This document shows, in pieces, positions 35,536 to 44,686 of a stretch of 64,000 bases of DNA. The stretch is taken from the NCBI GenBank assembly GCA_963839475.1, contig CAWIVH010000006.1, positions 124,001 to 188,000 of the forward strand, in the 5' to 3' direction. The notes under the pieces were generated by a model, which was not told where the DNA came from, ran no database searches, and was given only the letters and a program-made list of their open reading frames with translations. Position 1 is the first letter of the stretch; each line of letters begins with the position of its first letter. The DNA comes from CAWIVH01 sp963839475 (lineage in GTDB: Bacteria > Acidobacteriota > UBA6911). Both the position numbers and the translations under genes were made by a program.

Positions 35536-36855
35536 TTATGCCCCTGTGTCGTTGGGGTATTGTTGAGGTGGCAGGGTGCCGGCCGCATAAACGCGGATTT
35601 CCGTCATCTGCCCGCCGAACCCACCGCCTGCCAGATTGTTGGCCCGCTCATAGTTCCGGTTGTAGAGAATGTAAGTGTCATACCCGGGCCCCGTTTTCGG
35701 AGGCGCGGTGAAAAGGGCGTCGATGCTCTCGCCCGCTCCGAACGAGAGCGTGTTGGCCTCGTAGCTCGTGTCCGTTCCATCGCGGCCGCGCATCGGCGTG
35801 GCATCCTTGCCGACAACTCTCATCTTGATCCCCGACAGCGTCATGGCGGCCTCTTTGAAGCCGAGGTTTGCGAAGCGCAAGAGCACCTTGTCACCGGCGT
35901 TGCATGTCACAAGGGAAGAGTGTGGCTGGTACTGGAGATCCGGTCTGCCCGCAGGCGCAACGAGGTCACCCTCCGCTTCCCGCGCTACAGAAAGGGCGTG
36001 GAGCGAGCTGGGGCCGTCAATCGGGGCATTGGGAACAAGTGTGTCCGGATAAACCCGCCCGTTGAGCAGAGCGAAGTCGGCATGATAGTCGCTCCATTCC
36101 GGCAACTGGATATGAGCGTCGGCCCAATGGGCTTCGGCCCAGACTTCGCTCAAAAACATTGCGAACTCACGGTCGAAACGGGTCGCCGGATCGTTGTAGG
36201 CATAGTTTCTGCCTAAGAGCGGCCGGACAAAGACCAGGCCCGTCATGCCCATGTGGACATGCTCGACGTCCTCAACATGGCAGTGGAACATGTATGTTCC
36301 GGGATCTCGCGGACGGTAAGCGTACGTGAATGTCCGTCCTGTGGGCACCGAAACCGATCCGGTCGGCTCGCCATCGAAGAACGGGATCACGTTGCGAAAA
36401 CCATGCCAGTGGATTGTGTGCGCATCAAACAGGTCCGGCCTCAGGGCCAGTCCCAGATTGGTCAGCTGTATTCTAAAATCTTTTGGGGCGGCCGGATTAA
36501 ACTGATCAAGCCAGAAAAACGGTGCTGAATGCTGGGCCTTGTTCTTTTGCAGGCTCAGCTGCGTGGCATTGAGCCCGGTGACATTCCGGAACCCGAAGAT
36601 GTAAGTCGTGAAAGGAGACGGAGCGTTGGAGTCCGGATGGAACGGCGGAATTCCCGGGCTTATGGGCAGACTGATAAACCCGTCCGTCCCGGCAAAGAAA
36701 AGATCGGGCGGGGTATCCGCAGCCTGTACGACCGCGGCGGGAGCGAGCACCCCGGCAGCAATCTTCGGCAGCATGGTCGCCCCAACCAGTGTACCCGCCG
36801 TCGACCTGAGAAATCGCCGTCGGCTGAGCGGATGATTTAGCTTTAGGTTACGCAT
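35536..36855 (-). CDS. Tat-exported multicopper oxidase with HWHG and HCH motifs
   Basis: 439-residue oxidase. A twin-arginine leader (SRRRFLRSTAGTLVGATML, residues 11-29) implies export folded, often with metal. The first domain holds HTIHWHGFRN (146-155) and YMFHCHVEDVEHVHMGMTG (188-206), i.e. type 3/type 2 ligands plus the type 1 Cys, His and Met. The second domain (AGDKVLLRFANLGFKEAAM onward) has no HxH motif. GGAGG lies just upstream of ATG 36855. Second gene of the operon, 80 bases after the giant protein gene. Such enzymes couple one-electron oxidation of metals or phenolics to O2 reduction. Substrate is not readable. Confidence 0.9.
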   Translation of the reverse strand: MRNLKLNHPLSRRRFLRSTAGTLVGATMLPKIAAGVLAPAAVVQAADTPPDLFFAGTDGFISLPISPGIPPFHPDSNAPSPFTTYIFGFRNVTGLNATQLSLQKNKAQHSAPFFWLDQFNPAAPKDFRIQLTNLGLALRPDLFDAHTIHWHGFRNVIPFFDGEPTGSVSVPTGRTFTYAYRPRDPGTYMFHCHVEDVEHVHMGMTGLVFVRPLLGRNYAYNDPATRFDREFAMFLSEVWAEAHWADAHIQLPEWSDYHADFALLNGRVYPDTLVPNAPIDGPSSLHALSVAREAEGDLVAPAGRPDLQYQPHSSLVTCNAGDKVLLRFANLGFKEAAMTLSGIKMRVVGKDATPMRGRDGTDTSYEANTLSFGAGESIDALFTAPPKTGPGYDTYILYNRNYERANNLAGGGFGGQMTEIRVYAAGTLPPQQYPNDTGA

Positions 36856-36935
36856 TGATTGATTTCCTCCTGAATTTTCCTGGAAAGCTGATGGGGGGCG
36901 CATTTTCAGGATGCGCCCCCCGACTGGTTCCTGGT

Positions 36936-39900
36936 TTAGGGCAATGTTCCGCCGCTGAAGTTGTCGATCCGCGCTCCGGTCGGAAGTTGCACGCCGATCC
37001 GGCCGGTGCCGGCGAAGGCCGAGGCCGCGGTGCTGCGTCCAATATAGGTGGTCGTCGCCCCTGCGGTTCGCCACACGTCCACCGAGCCGTCGGCATTGGC
37101 CACCGCGGTCAAAGTGTTTCCGTTCGCGAACGTCGCCGCGAAGGTACCTTGCGATGTAAAGGAACCGCCGGTGTTTACCGTTGTCTCCACGATGACCTGA
37201 GTGCCGGTGGTTCTTACGCGGATGAAGTTCTGCGCAACTCCCAGCGTTACGGTCCCGCTCGCCTTCAGAATCAGGCTGTCCCCGTTCAGGGTTGTGTTGG
37301 CGATCGTGAAAGCTGCACCTTGTTTGGCGCCGAATCCCGAGGTTGGGACATTCCAGTATGCATTGCCAGGCAGAGTCGCGTTCGCGAGACCAGTACTGGT
37401 GTTACCCGGGGTGGTGTCGACAATTCTGATTGCCGCGACCCCAGCGGCAATCACCTGGCTCCAGTTACTGCCGAGCGTAGTGGCGTCGGCGCGGTTGAAG
37501 TTGTCGAGCACCGCCAGCGTCGGCAACGGAATTGCAATCGTATCCGTGTCCGTCGCACTGTTATTGCCCGGAACCGGATCTATTGCGCCTGCGGGTGGTG
37601 CTACCGTGGCGGTATTCGAGACGGAACCGGTCGCTGTCGCAGAGACCGTTGCATTCAACGTGAGGGTCGCGCTGCCGCCCACCGCCAGATTGACCGTGGT
37701 GTTGATATTGCCGCTGCCGCTGGTTGTTGTACAGCCTGAGCAAGTCCAGGCCGCGCCTGTAAGTGCCACAGGCAGGTTGTCTGTCACCGTTGCTCCAGTG
37801 ATCGCATCGGGACCGGCGTTCGTAACCACGATGGTGTAAGTTATGGATCCACCGGCGTTGATTGTGGTCACGCCATCGGTTATGGCGATTCCAAGGTTGG
37901 CCGTCGGGGCGGGGATCTCATCGGCGCCGATGTCGTAGCCGCCCCAAGCCGGACGGCCCTGACCATCAATATCAAAGGATGGAGCGCCGACCCCGCTCTT
38001 GCTTGCGGCCCCTGAGTTGTAGGCGGGAGACGAATTATTTATATGATAATCTCCCATCAGGTTCGGCGGCAGGTCAACCGCCACCAGGATGGCGCCGACG
38101 AACGCGGGATTGTTCCTCCAGGCGTTGAATGCCACCGAGGTGTCGTAGGTCGCCTTCACATTCGGATTTACACCGACCTGGTTCGTCGGGGATGCAATGA
38201 CTCCCTCGCCCGTTTGAATCACCGAGTTAGTCGGCGAGAGCAACGGGGCGGAATTCAGATCGGCAACACCCATGTCCCAATTGTGTATGGGCGATGCATC
38301 GCCAGTAGTACCCAGCCCGGTCACGATGCCTCCGGCGCGTGTACCTGCCCGGTTGTCCCAGAAGATGTTGTTGAACAGCAACGGATTGCTGAAGAGCGGG
38401 GAACCGCCCGGCAGCGTCGCCTGCAGCTGGTCACTGTTCAGGGAGGTGGACAAACCCGCCGGTGCCGCAGAACCATTGCTGGTGACAGCGGTCGCGGTGG
38501 TGAGGTTCTTCATGATCGTGTTGTTGTATACCCTCACGTTGGGGGCATCATTCAGGCTCACGCCGCCGCCCTCGTGGGTCGACACGTTGTTCACGATGAA
38601 GTTGTTATAGACGTTCATCGGGAAATTGCCGGCCATCAGAAAGCGAATGCCGCCGCCGTCGTCGTTGGCCAGGTTGGCCTGGACCAGATTGCTGTAGATA
38701 TTGACCGGTCCGGATCCTGGCGAAAGAGCGGCCGGATTGGTCGGAAGCGCTCCGGCGATCATGATGCCGCCGCCTTCGTCGTACGACCGGTTGAAGTAGA
38801 CCCGGTTGTTGCGGATCGTGCCGTTGGGGCTGTAGCCTACGGCACTGATCCCGCCGCCGTATTCCGCGGAGAAGTTGCCGCAAACATCGTTGCCCACGAT
38901 CTGATAGCTATCGGCGCCGTTGAAAATTCCGATGCCGCCTGCAAGGTTGGTACCGGCATTGGCAATGACGCGATTGTAGGCAATCACCACTCCCTCGTTA
39001 TGATTGTTGGTGTCGGGCGCGGGCAGATCGGGCGTCCCGATGCGGATCGTGCCGTAGGCGCCGCCGTTGTTCTGGATCACATTGTTGGTAATTTGCAGAT
39101 TGCGGGCGTAGCCATTGGCAAAAATCGCGCCGCCCTGGGTGATCAATCCGGCAGGCAAGCCGGTGGGCCCGCCGCCGATGGCGTTGATGTTGCCGGGGAA
39201 GCCCTGCTGGTCCCCGCCGCGCAGGTCAAAGCCGTCAATCGACGGTGCCGTGATGGCGGTGTAAGTCGTCGGGAAGGCTCCGCTGCCGCTGCTCGGCAGG
39301 AATAGCGAGATCACCGCGCCATCATAAATGGTCTGGTTTCCGCTCCAGGTAAGCGAGCCAATCCTGGTGTACCAATCGGTCGCCACCGGGCTGTCGCCGG
39401 CGAAGGCGCCACCGTCGATGATCGAGCCGCGCACCGCACCATCGGGACTGCCTGGACCGACGCCCTGCAGCTTGACCCGCTTGGAGATGATCAGGTTCTC
39501 ATAGTATGCGCCGCGCGGGTTCTGGCGGGGGTTGGCGCTCGGGTTATTAGGATAGACCACCACGAGCGCGCCGACTGGAGCGTCGTCCAGTGCGTTCTGA
39601 ATTGCATGGTTCGCTGCTCCCGGGAGCGTTTCGCTCGGCCGATATCTCGGATTAGCTACACCAGGCCCAACCTCAAGAATTGTCGGGTTGTAGGCATTCG
39701 CGCCGGTGCTTCTGAGGTAGTGATAGGTCAGCCCGTTGACCGTGGTCTGTCCGTTATTGGCCGTGACCGACAGTTGGTGCGGTCCGGCGTCAATTTGCCC
39801 GTAGTTCTGTGGCGTAACCGTGATCTGCGTATTGCTCCATGTTATGTTCCAATTGCCCGGCACCGCTACACCATCGAACTTAACGGTGCCCGATCCCCGG

Positions 39901-42900
39901 GTGGCCCCGAAGCCCTGGCCCTTGATCGTGATGGTATCGCCCGCGAAACCGTACGGCCGGTTCACAGCGAAGATCTGCGGCGTGGCCCCATCGAGCGCAC
40001 AGTTCACGGGCTGAGTTGTCTGCCCGCCGGGGAGTTGAACGGTTACACCGACCTGGGTCGGCGCGAGGTCGGCAGGAACCAGCAGGCCGGGAATCGCTTC
40101 AAACTCGGCCGCAATGGTCCGGAATTGAGGGTTGTAGTTCGGATTGAGGCGCCCCGGCGTGCCCGGATCGTTGCCAACGAACCGATACAGGTTGGCACAA
40201 ACGCCAGAAGGCGTCGGGCAGTTGATGCGGTTGCTCGACGGGAGCAGTACGTCGAAGAGGCCGTTATAATCAGATTCCACGGTGGTGATCAGCCGGTCGG
40301 TGTAGTCGTAGATCCCCACAGGAGCGAAGGGAACGCCTGCCTTTTCGCCATAGTCCAAGGACTTCGGATCTGCCGAGAAGTTGAGGTCGTCGACGATCAG
40401 GCCCCAGAAACGGGTCGGGATGGGCACATCGGTGAAAAGGTGGAAGACCGGCACCACCGACTTCCCGTTGGCGAGGGTGACGAGCTTCGTGGTGCAGAGC
40501 GGCTTCTGCATTCCCTCGTAGGGGGAAGTGCCAGGACCGCCCGGGAAGGTTGGGTTGCCGGTGGAATCCACCGTGTGCAACGGGCCGGCACAAGATGGAG
40601 GCGGCACCGCGGGCACAAAATCGTCGCCGTTTCCGATGTTGATATCCTCTTCCCGGGTCACCTTGTAGGTCGGAATACCCCGGATATCATCCGGAATCAC
40701 GACCTCGACCAGGTAGTCTCTTCCGCCGGGCAGAGTGGTGAAACTTCCACCGACGCAGACGGGGTTGGATGGATCCGTGGCATCCAAGGTTCCATCGAAG
40801 CAGCCCTCGCCGAATCCGAAGTTACCGTCGACATTGGCGCCGAAATTCGCTGCGGGGCTTCCCTGGTCGGTGGCATACGTGCCGAACTGGACGCCCATCA
40901 GCGGGCCTTCCAGGCAGTCCGCATCCGGATCCAGGGGAAGCACCTGTTCATCAACCCCATGCACGAGCGGGTTGTTGTCTACGTTGCGGGCCACGCAAGT
41001 CTTCGGCCGCTGCCACGCCTCGGTAACGTAGGTGTTGAGAAGTGGTCCCTTGGCAATGGATCCGTCGGCGACAAGCGCATATCGGCCTGACGCATCGCAA
41101 GGAGCGGCGGTGCAAGGCACCGGCGCATAAAGCTTCATCGTCAGGCCGGAGATGCCGGGCTGCCAGTCCTCTGCCACCGCATACTGCGGATTAAGCTCGT
41201 TGCGGGTGGTGTCGTAGCTGACCGTGCCGACGATGCCGCCGTTGCGGGGGTCGATGCCATTGGTGCCGGTCGGATCGTATACATGCTTGCCCCAATCCAG
41301 GCGTCCGCCCAGGCCGATGACCGGATGTACGCTGACATCCACTCCGGCACCGAGGTGCGTTGTCGGGTTTAGCTGGTTGTCGGCCTGGAAAGTAACCCCG
41401 GTGGTGTAGTGAAGGTCGTCATAGGCCTCCATCACCAGCCACTGGGTCATCGGATAAGCGTTCTCCATGACGTAGTGGCCGTCCGCGTCGGTGGTAACCA
41501 GGGTAGCGCCGCGGTCCATCAGCGAGTTTTCGCGCTTGCGCATGGTGAGGGTGTAGTTGGCGAGGCCTGCCTCGCCGGGATCCTTGACTCCATTGCGGTT
41601 GGTGTCGTTGAAGACGTAACCTTCAAAACGCGTCCACCAGCCGGTAAGGGGCAGGAGCCCCATATCAACGGTCTCACCTTGACCTACAGTCACGTTCAGG
41701 AGGTCGAGGATGTAGTTTTGCTTCTCGTCCCACCAGGTGAGGGTGTAGGTGCCTGCGGGTACATTTGGAATGGTGAAGGCGCCGTTTGCGTCACCCTGGC
41801 CAATCCAGACAACCGTATCTCCATTCGAAAGATCCGAAAGGGTGACCCAGGGATTCGCGATCGGCTGGTCCAGTTTCATGCCCGAGGCCCCTCCCCAAAT
41901 CGATCCGGGGAGACCAATGCCACCTTTGGTGGGCACGTAAACCTTGACGCCTTCGATAACACCTTTAATGATCCCGGTCCCGCCTGCCAGCTTGTTCAAC
42001 GATGGTCCCGGCACGTAACCGAAGATGATCGCAGGAAAGGGTTCGCCGGCGATGACGAACTCAGTATCCAGGCCGGTGGCGCCTTCCATGACCCATGCAT
42101 CCCAGTCGTGGTTGCCTTCCAGCGTTGTTGTCTGAATCCAACGGGAGCCGTCAGGCGGAGTGATCGAAAGCGCATAACGGTTCGGACCGACGTTGGGAAT
42201 TTTGAGTTTGCCTTCAACTGCAGCTCCGGCCGGAATGGGTGTTCCCTCAAGCGTGTTCGCTAAACCCGTCGTATCGACGGGGCACCGTCCGGCGGCATCG
42301 ATCGGCGAAACCGTCCCGATGTCAACCCCGTTATTGACCACGTAGCATGCGCTCAGGCATCGGCCGGTTCCGCACAGCGGGGCGCCATAAACATCGGTTG
42401 TGACCTCGCCGAGATAGTCGGAAATGTGTCCCTGGAAACCCGCCAGGCCATGTTCGGCCGGGAGATCGGGAGCGCCATTGACAGGGGAGATATCCTCAAA
42501 CACCGCCGCTTGAATGGTGGCGTCGGGCAGCGGAAATGGCTGCAGTTTTACTGTGACGGCCAAGTTTGAAGTTCCAACGGTGAAGTGCTCGCCATCGAGT
42601 TTGTAGCCGTCAGCGAGCACCGAAATGAGATACCTGCCGGCTGGCAGGTCAATACTGCCCGCGCCGGCAAAATCAGCTTGGGTTCCCTGGGTAATGATGG
42701 GGCTCGAACCCGGGACACCGGCGATGGATGTCCATTTGCAGGAGGCTGGATATCCCGGGCTGCTTGGAGAACACCCATCCAGAGGTGTGCGTTGAGTGGT
42801 GACACCAGTATTGTCGAGATTGATGATGTACTTGTAGCTGGTCACCGACTCGCCGGCCGTAGCGCCAACCACCGTGAGGCTGAGCTTCCCCTGTGCGAAC

Positions 42901-42992
42901 GAGTCAGGAGCCGCTACTGACACAGCCACAACAACCGACAGAAGCGCCGCACAGCAAAAAATCGCCGTTCGCGCTGATCTTTTCTGCTTCAT
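36936..42992 (-). CDS. Giant exported protein: SdrD-like, TIG, beta-helix and DUF11 domains
   Basis: 2018-residue exported protein, first gene of the oxidase operon. ATG 42992 has GGAGG upstream and a signal peptide (TAIFCCAALLSVVVAVSVAA). Domains in order: several prealbumin/SdrD-like beta folds (PAGRYLISVLADGYKLDGE; GYVFNDTNRNGVKDPGEAG), a unique central region with metal-type acidic loops, an IPT/TIG domain (GDTITIKGQGFGATRGSGTV, about 1060-1140), a right-handed beta-helix (NAIQNALDDAPVGALVVVYP onward; GNDVCGNFSAEYGGGISAVG), a DUF11 repeat (GGSITYTIVVTNAGPDAITG), and a C-terminal lectin-like domain starting near LDNFNRADATTLGSNW. No sortase or membrane anchor was seen. Probably a surface scaffold for the oxidases (inference). 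Confidence 0.88.
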   Translation of the reverse strand: MKQKRSARTAIFCCAALLSVVVAVSVAAPDSFAQGKLSLTVVGATAGESVTSYKYIINLDNTGVTTQRTPLDGCSPSSPGYPASCKWTSIAGVPGSSPIITQGTQADFAGAGSIDLPAGRYLISVLADGYKLDGEHFTVGTSNLAVTVKLQPFPLPDATIQAAVFEDISPVNGAPDLPAEHGLAGFQGHISDYLGEVTTDVYGAPLCGTGRCLSACYVVNNGVDIGTVSPIDAAGRCPVDTTGLANTLEGTPIPAGAAVEGKLKIPNVGPNRYALSITPPDGSRWIQTTTLEGNHDWDAWVMEGATGLDTEFVIAGEPFPAIIFGYVPGPSLNKLAGGTGIIKGVIEGVKVYVPTKGGIGLPGSIWGGASGMKLDQPIANPWVTLSDLSNGDTVVWIGQGDANGAFTIPNVPAGTYTLTWWDEKQNYILDLLNVTVGQGETVDMGLLPLTGWWTRFEGYVFNDTNRNGVKDPGEAGLANYTLTMRKRENSLMDRGATLVTTDADGHYVMENAYPMTQWLVMEAYDDLHYTTGVTFQADNQLNPTTHLGAGVDVSVHPVIGLGGRLDWGKHVYDPTGTNGIDPRNGGIVGTVSYDTTRNELNPQYAVAEDWQPGISGLTMKLYAPVPCTAAPCDASGRYALVADGSIAKGPLLNTYVTEAWQRPKTCVARNVDNNPLVHGVDEQVLPLDPDADCLEGPLMGVQFGTYATDQGSPAANFGANVDGNFGFGEGCFDGTLDATDPSNPVCVGGSFTTLPGGRDYLVEVVIPDDIRGIPTYKVTREEDINIGNGDDFVPAVPPPSCAGPLHTVDSTGNPTFPGGPGTSPYEGMQKPLCTTKLVTLANGKSVVPVFHLFTDVPIPTRFWGLIVDDLNFSADPKSLDYGEKAGVPFAPVGIYDYTDRLITTVESDYNGLFDVLLPSSNRINCPTPSGVCANLYRFVGNDPGTPGRLNPNYNPQFRTIAAEFEAIPGLLVPADLAPTQVGVTVQLPGGQTTQPVNCALDGATPQIFAVNRPYGFAGDTITIKGQGFGATRGSGTVKFDGVAVPGNWNITWSNTQITVTPQNYGQIDAGPHQLSVTANNGQTTVNGLTYHYLRSTGANAYNPTILEVGPGVANPRYRPSETLPGAANHAIQNALDDAPVGALVVVYPNNPSANPRQNPRGAYYENLIISKRVKLQGVGPGSPDGAVRGSIIDGGAFAGDSPVATDWYTRIGSLTWSGNQTIYDGAVISLFLPSSGSGAFPTTYTAITAPSIDGFDLRGGDQQGFPGNINAIGGGPTGLPAGLITQGGAIFANGYARNLQITNNVIQNNGGAYGTIRIGTPDLPAPDTNNHNEGVVIAYNRVIANAGTNLAGGIGIFNGADSYQIVGNDVCGNFSAEYGGGISAVGYSPNGTIRNNRVYFNRSYDEGGGIMIAGALPTNPAALSPGSGPVNIYSNLVQANLANDDGGGIRFLMAGNFPMNVYNNFIVNNVSTHEGGGVSLNDAPNVRVYNNTIMKNLTTATAVTSNGSAAPAGLSTSLNSDQLQATLPGGSPLFSNPLLFNNIFWDNRAGTRAGGIVTGLGTTGDASPIHNWDMGVADLNSAPLLSPTNSVIQTGEGVIASPTNQVGVNPNVKATYDTSVAFNAWRNNPAFVGAILVAVDLPPNLMGDYHINNSSPAYNSGAASKSGVGAPSFDIDGQGRPAWGGYDIGADEIPAPTANLGIAITDGVTTINAGGSITYTIVVTNAGPDAITGATVTDNLPVALTGAAWTCSGCTTTSGSGNINTTVNLAVGGSATLTLNATVSATATGSVSNTATVAPPAGAIDPVPGNNSATDTDTIAIPLPTLAVLDNFNRADATTLGSNWSQVIAAGVAAIRIVDTTPGNTSTGLANATLPGNAYWNVPTSGFGAKQGAAFTIANTTLNGDSLILKASGTVTLGVAQNFIRVRTTGTQVIVETTVNTGGSFTSQGTFAATFANGNTLTAVANADGSVDVWRTAGATTTYIGRSTAASAFAGTGRIGVQLPTGARIDNFSGGTLP

Positions 42993-43698
42993 ACAATCCT
43001 CCTGCCAATGGCTGCTTTCCGGCACCTTCCTTCGAGGAGGTGCCGCCGATGCGGCCAACGACCCTTTTTTACCTTTGATGAAAATCGATGGTGATACTCG
43101 AAACGTGGCTTATCTTAGGGAGGACTTCAAAGTGTCTCTGTTCAATATTGAACACTTTTTGGACTTATCTGACATTCAATTTCAAAATGGTTATAAACAC
43201 CCACAACGATATGATTAAATCTGACATTTGCATGGGGAGTATGGGTATTTTTACGTAGAACAGGTGCAACCCAATCACCCTCGTGGAACGTCACCAACTC
43301 GGACAGATCCATGAATCTTTATTGGGGGCGCCATGCCACCGGGGGTGATTCCACCATGAATCGAGTTTCAAGCATGCCCACATTCGAAATGTTGCCATCG
43401 GTTGATGCGCATTCCGGAGGGAACTCAAAATGAGTATTTCCACGCATTGCCGGGTTAAAAAAAATCATGCTACGATCATTGCGCGCTGCAAAAACACTCG
43501 GGTTTGATTGCAGTCGCCTCGCGAAAACACGACAAAACTGAAACCGATCCAAACCCGAAAGGGATAGATCGATGGAGATGAAGGCATGATTCGCATCTCT
43601 GAGCAAGCTGTCCGGCCCGGTCGGGATCGGCGGTTTGTTCGATGCCTGTATTTGTCTGGGCTTGGCGGCGGACTATTGAGGGGAAGGAATTGCCGGGC
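42993..43698. other. Long divergent regulatory region, oxidase operon / Crp-type regulator
   Basis: 706 bases separating the divergent operons. The part nearest the giant gene holds the palindrome at 43139-43154 within an AT-rich tract (43140-43260). The remainder, to the regulator gene, contains no gene I can support. Such a long upstream region suggests multiple regulatory inputs. Confidence 0.6.
43139..43154. promoter_or_regulatory. Perfect 16-bp palindrome, candidate Crp/Fnr-family operator
   Basis: TGTTCAATATTGAACA is perfectly self-complementary. It overlaps a second dyad, AAAGTGT (43129-43135) with ACACTTT (43152-43158). It lies about 150 bases upstream of the giant-protein start and 545 upstream of the divergent Crp-type gene. 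Length and symmetry fit a dimeric helix-turn-helix regulator. Binding by the neighbouring regulator is inference. Confidence 0.6.
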
Positions 43699-44466
43699 AT
43701 GATCGAACTGGCTCCGTGCGCAGACGAATTCAAGGTGGATCTTCAGCGGTTATTAAGCAAAACGATTCAGGGCTGCCGGGTTATAAAGGCGGCAAAGCGC
43801 CACCATGTGTACACATCCGGCCAGCGGGACACCATGGTCAATTACGTTGTGAGCGGAAAGGTAAAGCTTTTGCTAGCGGCGAATGATGGGAAAGAGTGCC
43901 TTCTCGCTATACGCACTGCAGGTGATATTTTCGGTGAACTGTCCCTTTCCGGCCAAACCTCGCGCCTCGAAACTGCGGTGGCGATGGAGGCGGCCATTTT
44001 AAAGCAGATTCCCAGCGATATCTTCCTGGGCCTCATGAAGCAGGGCTCCATGCTGGAAGGGCTGATTCAATACCTGGCCGTCGGGATCGCAGAGCAGCAG
44101 GAGATCATCCTTGCGATGGCTACGAAAAACAGCGAGCATCGCCTGGCCAAGACTTTGCTGCACCTGGCGCGCAGACTGGGCGCCCAGGATTCGCCCAGCG
44201 TGTCAATCGACTCCCGGATTTCTCACACGGAATTATCGGAGATGGTTGGAACGACCCGTCCCCGGATTGGATTCTTCCTTAAGAAATTCCGCGATCTCGG
44301 TCTGGTGAGCCTGAACCAAGAAAGATGCCTGGTTATCGAATCCGACAAACTGAAGGAATACCTGGAACAGACCGATTCTTCTCGAGAAGACAGGAAGAGT
44401 AGATCATTGCCTGTTCTGAAACCGTACTTCACAGGAAGCGGCTCGCAGCCGGCATCAATGTATTAG
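43699..44466 (+). CDS. Crp/Fnr-family transcriptional regulator
   Basis: 255-residue regulator. The cyclic-nucleotide-binding-fold domain (about 15-130) shows VYTSGQRDTMVNYVVSGKVK and GDIFGELSLSGQTSRLETAV. The C-terminal winged helix has HTELSEMVGTTRPRIGFFLK and FRDLGLVSLN. There is no FNR-type N-terminal cysteine cluster, and it lacks the Arg-Ser-Thr set typical of cAMP pocket residues, so the effector is unknown. GAAGGAA lies about 10 bases before ATG 43699; an upstream ATG at 43642 is possible but less likely. It is divergent from the oxidase operon, which it is well placed to control (inference), and upstream of a metal-efflux adaptor remnant. Confidence 0.88.
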   Translation: MIELAPCADEFKVDLQRLLSKTIQGCRVIKAAKRHHVYTSGQRDTMVNYVVSGKVKLLLAANDGKECLLAIRTAGDIFGELSLSGQTSRLETAVAMEAAILKQIPSDIFLGLMKQGSMLEGLIQYLAVGIAEQQEIILAMATKNSEHRLAKTLLHLARRLGAQDSPSVSIDSRISHTELSEMVGTTRPRIGFFLKKFRDLGLVSLNQERCLVIESDKLKEYLEQTDSSREDRKSRSLPVLKPYFTGSGSQPASMY

Positions 44467-44558
44467 GCGTCCGGGGGACATTTGCGTTGCTTATGGAGTA
44501 CAGAGAGTTCCTGCAAGGCCCGTGTGGTTTTTTTGGAAAAGAAACTCGGGCTTGCGCA

Positions 44559-44661
44559 CGGCGGGAATCATCGAATTGGGGCAAAGACCGCAAAGGTATG
44601 GTTTATGAATTTTCGCGGTTCAATCTCTCGATCGTTCCAGGTTTCCGGAGAGCCGTAAGTT
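44559..44661. repeat. Copy of the intergenic repeat shared with 46980-47140
   Basis: Segments GCGGGAATCATC, ACCGCAAAGGT, TTCGCGGTTCAATCT and TCCGGAGA occur in the same order as in the copy after the NarL-type regulator gene. The left-hand part of the AACCGC arm is missing here. The two copies flank the CusB-like pseudogene and regulator. Confidence 0.6.
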
Positions 44662-44686
44662 CGAAACAGGAAAGTGGGTCAGAGTA

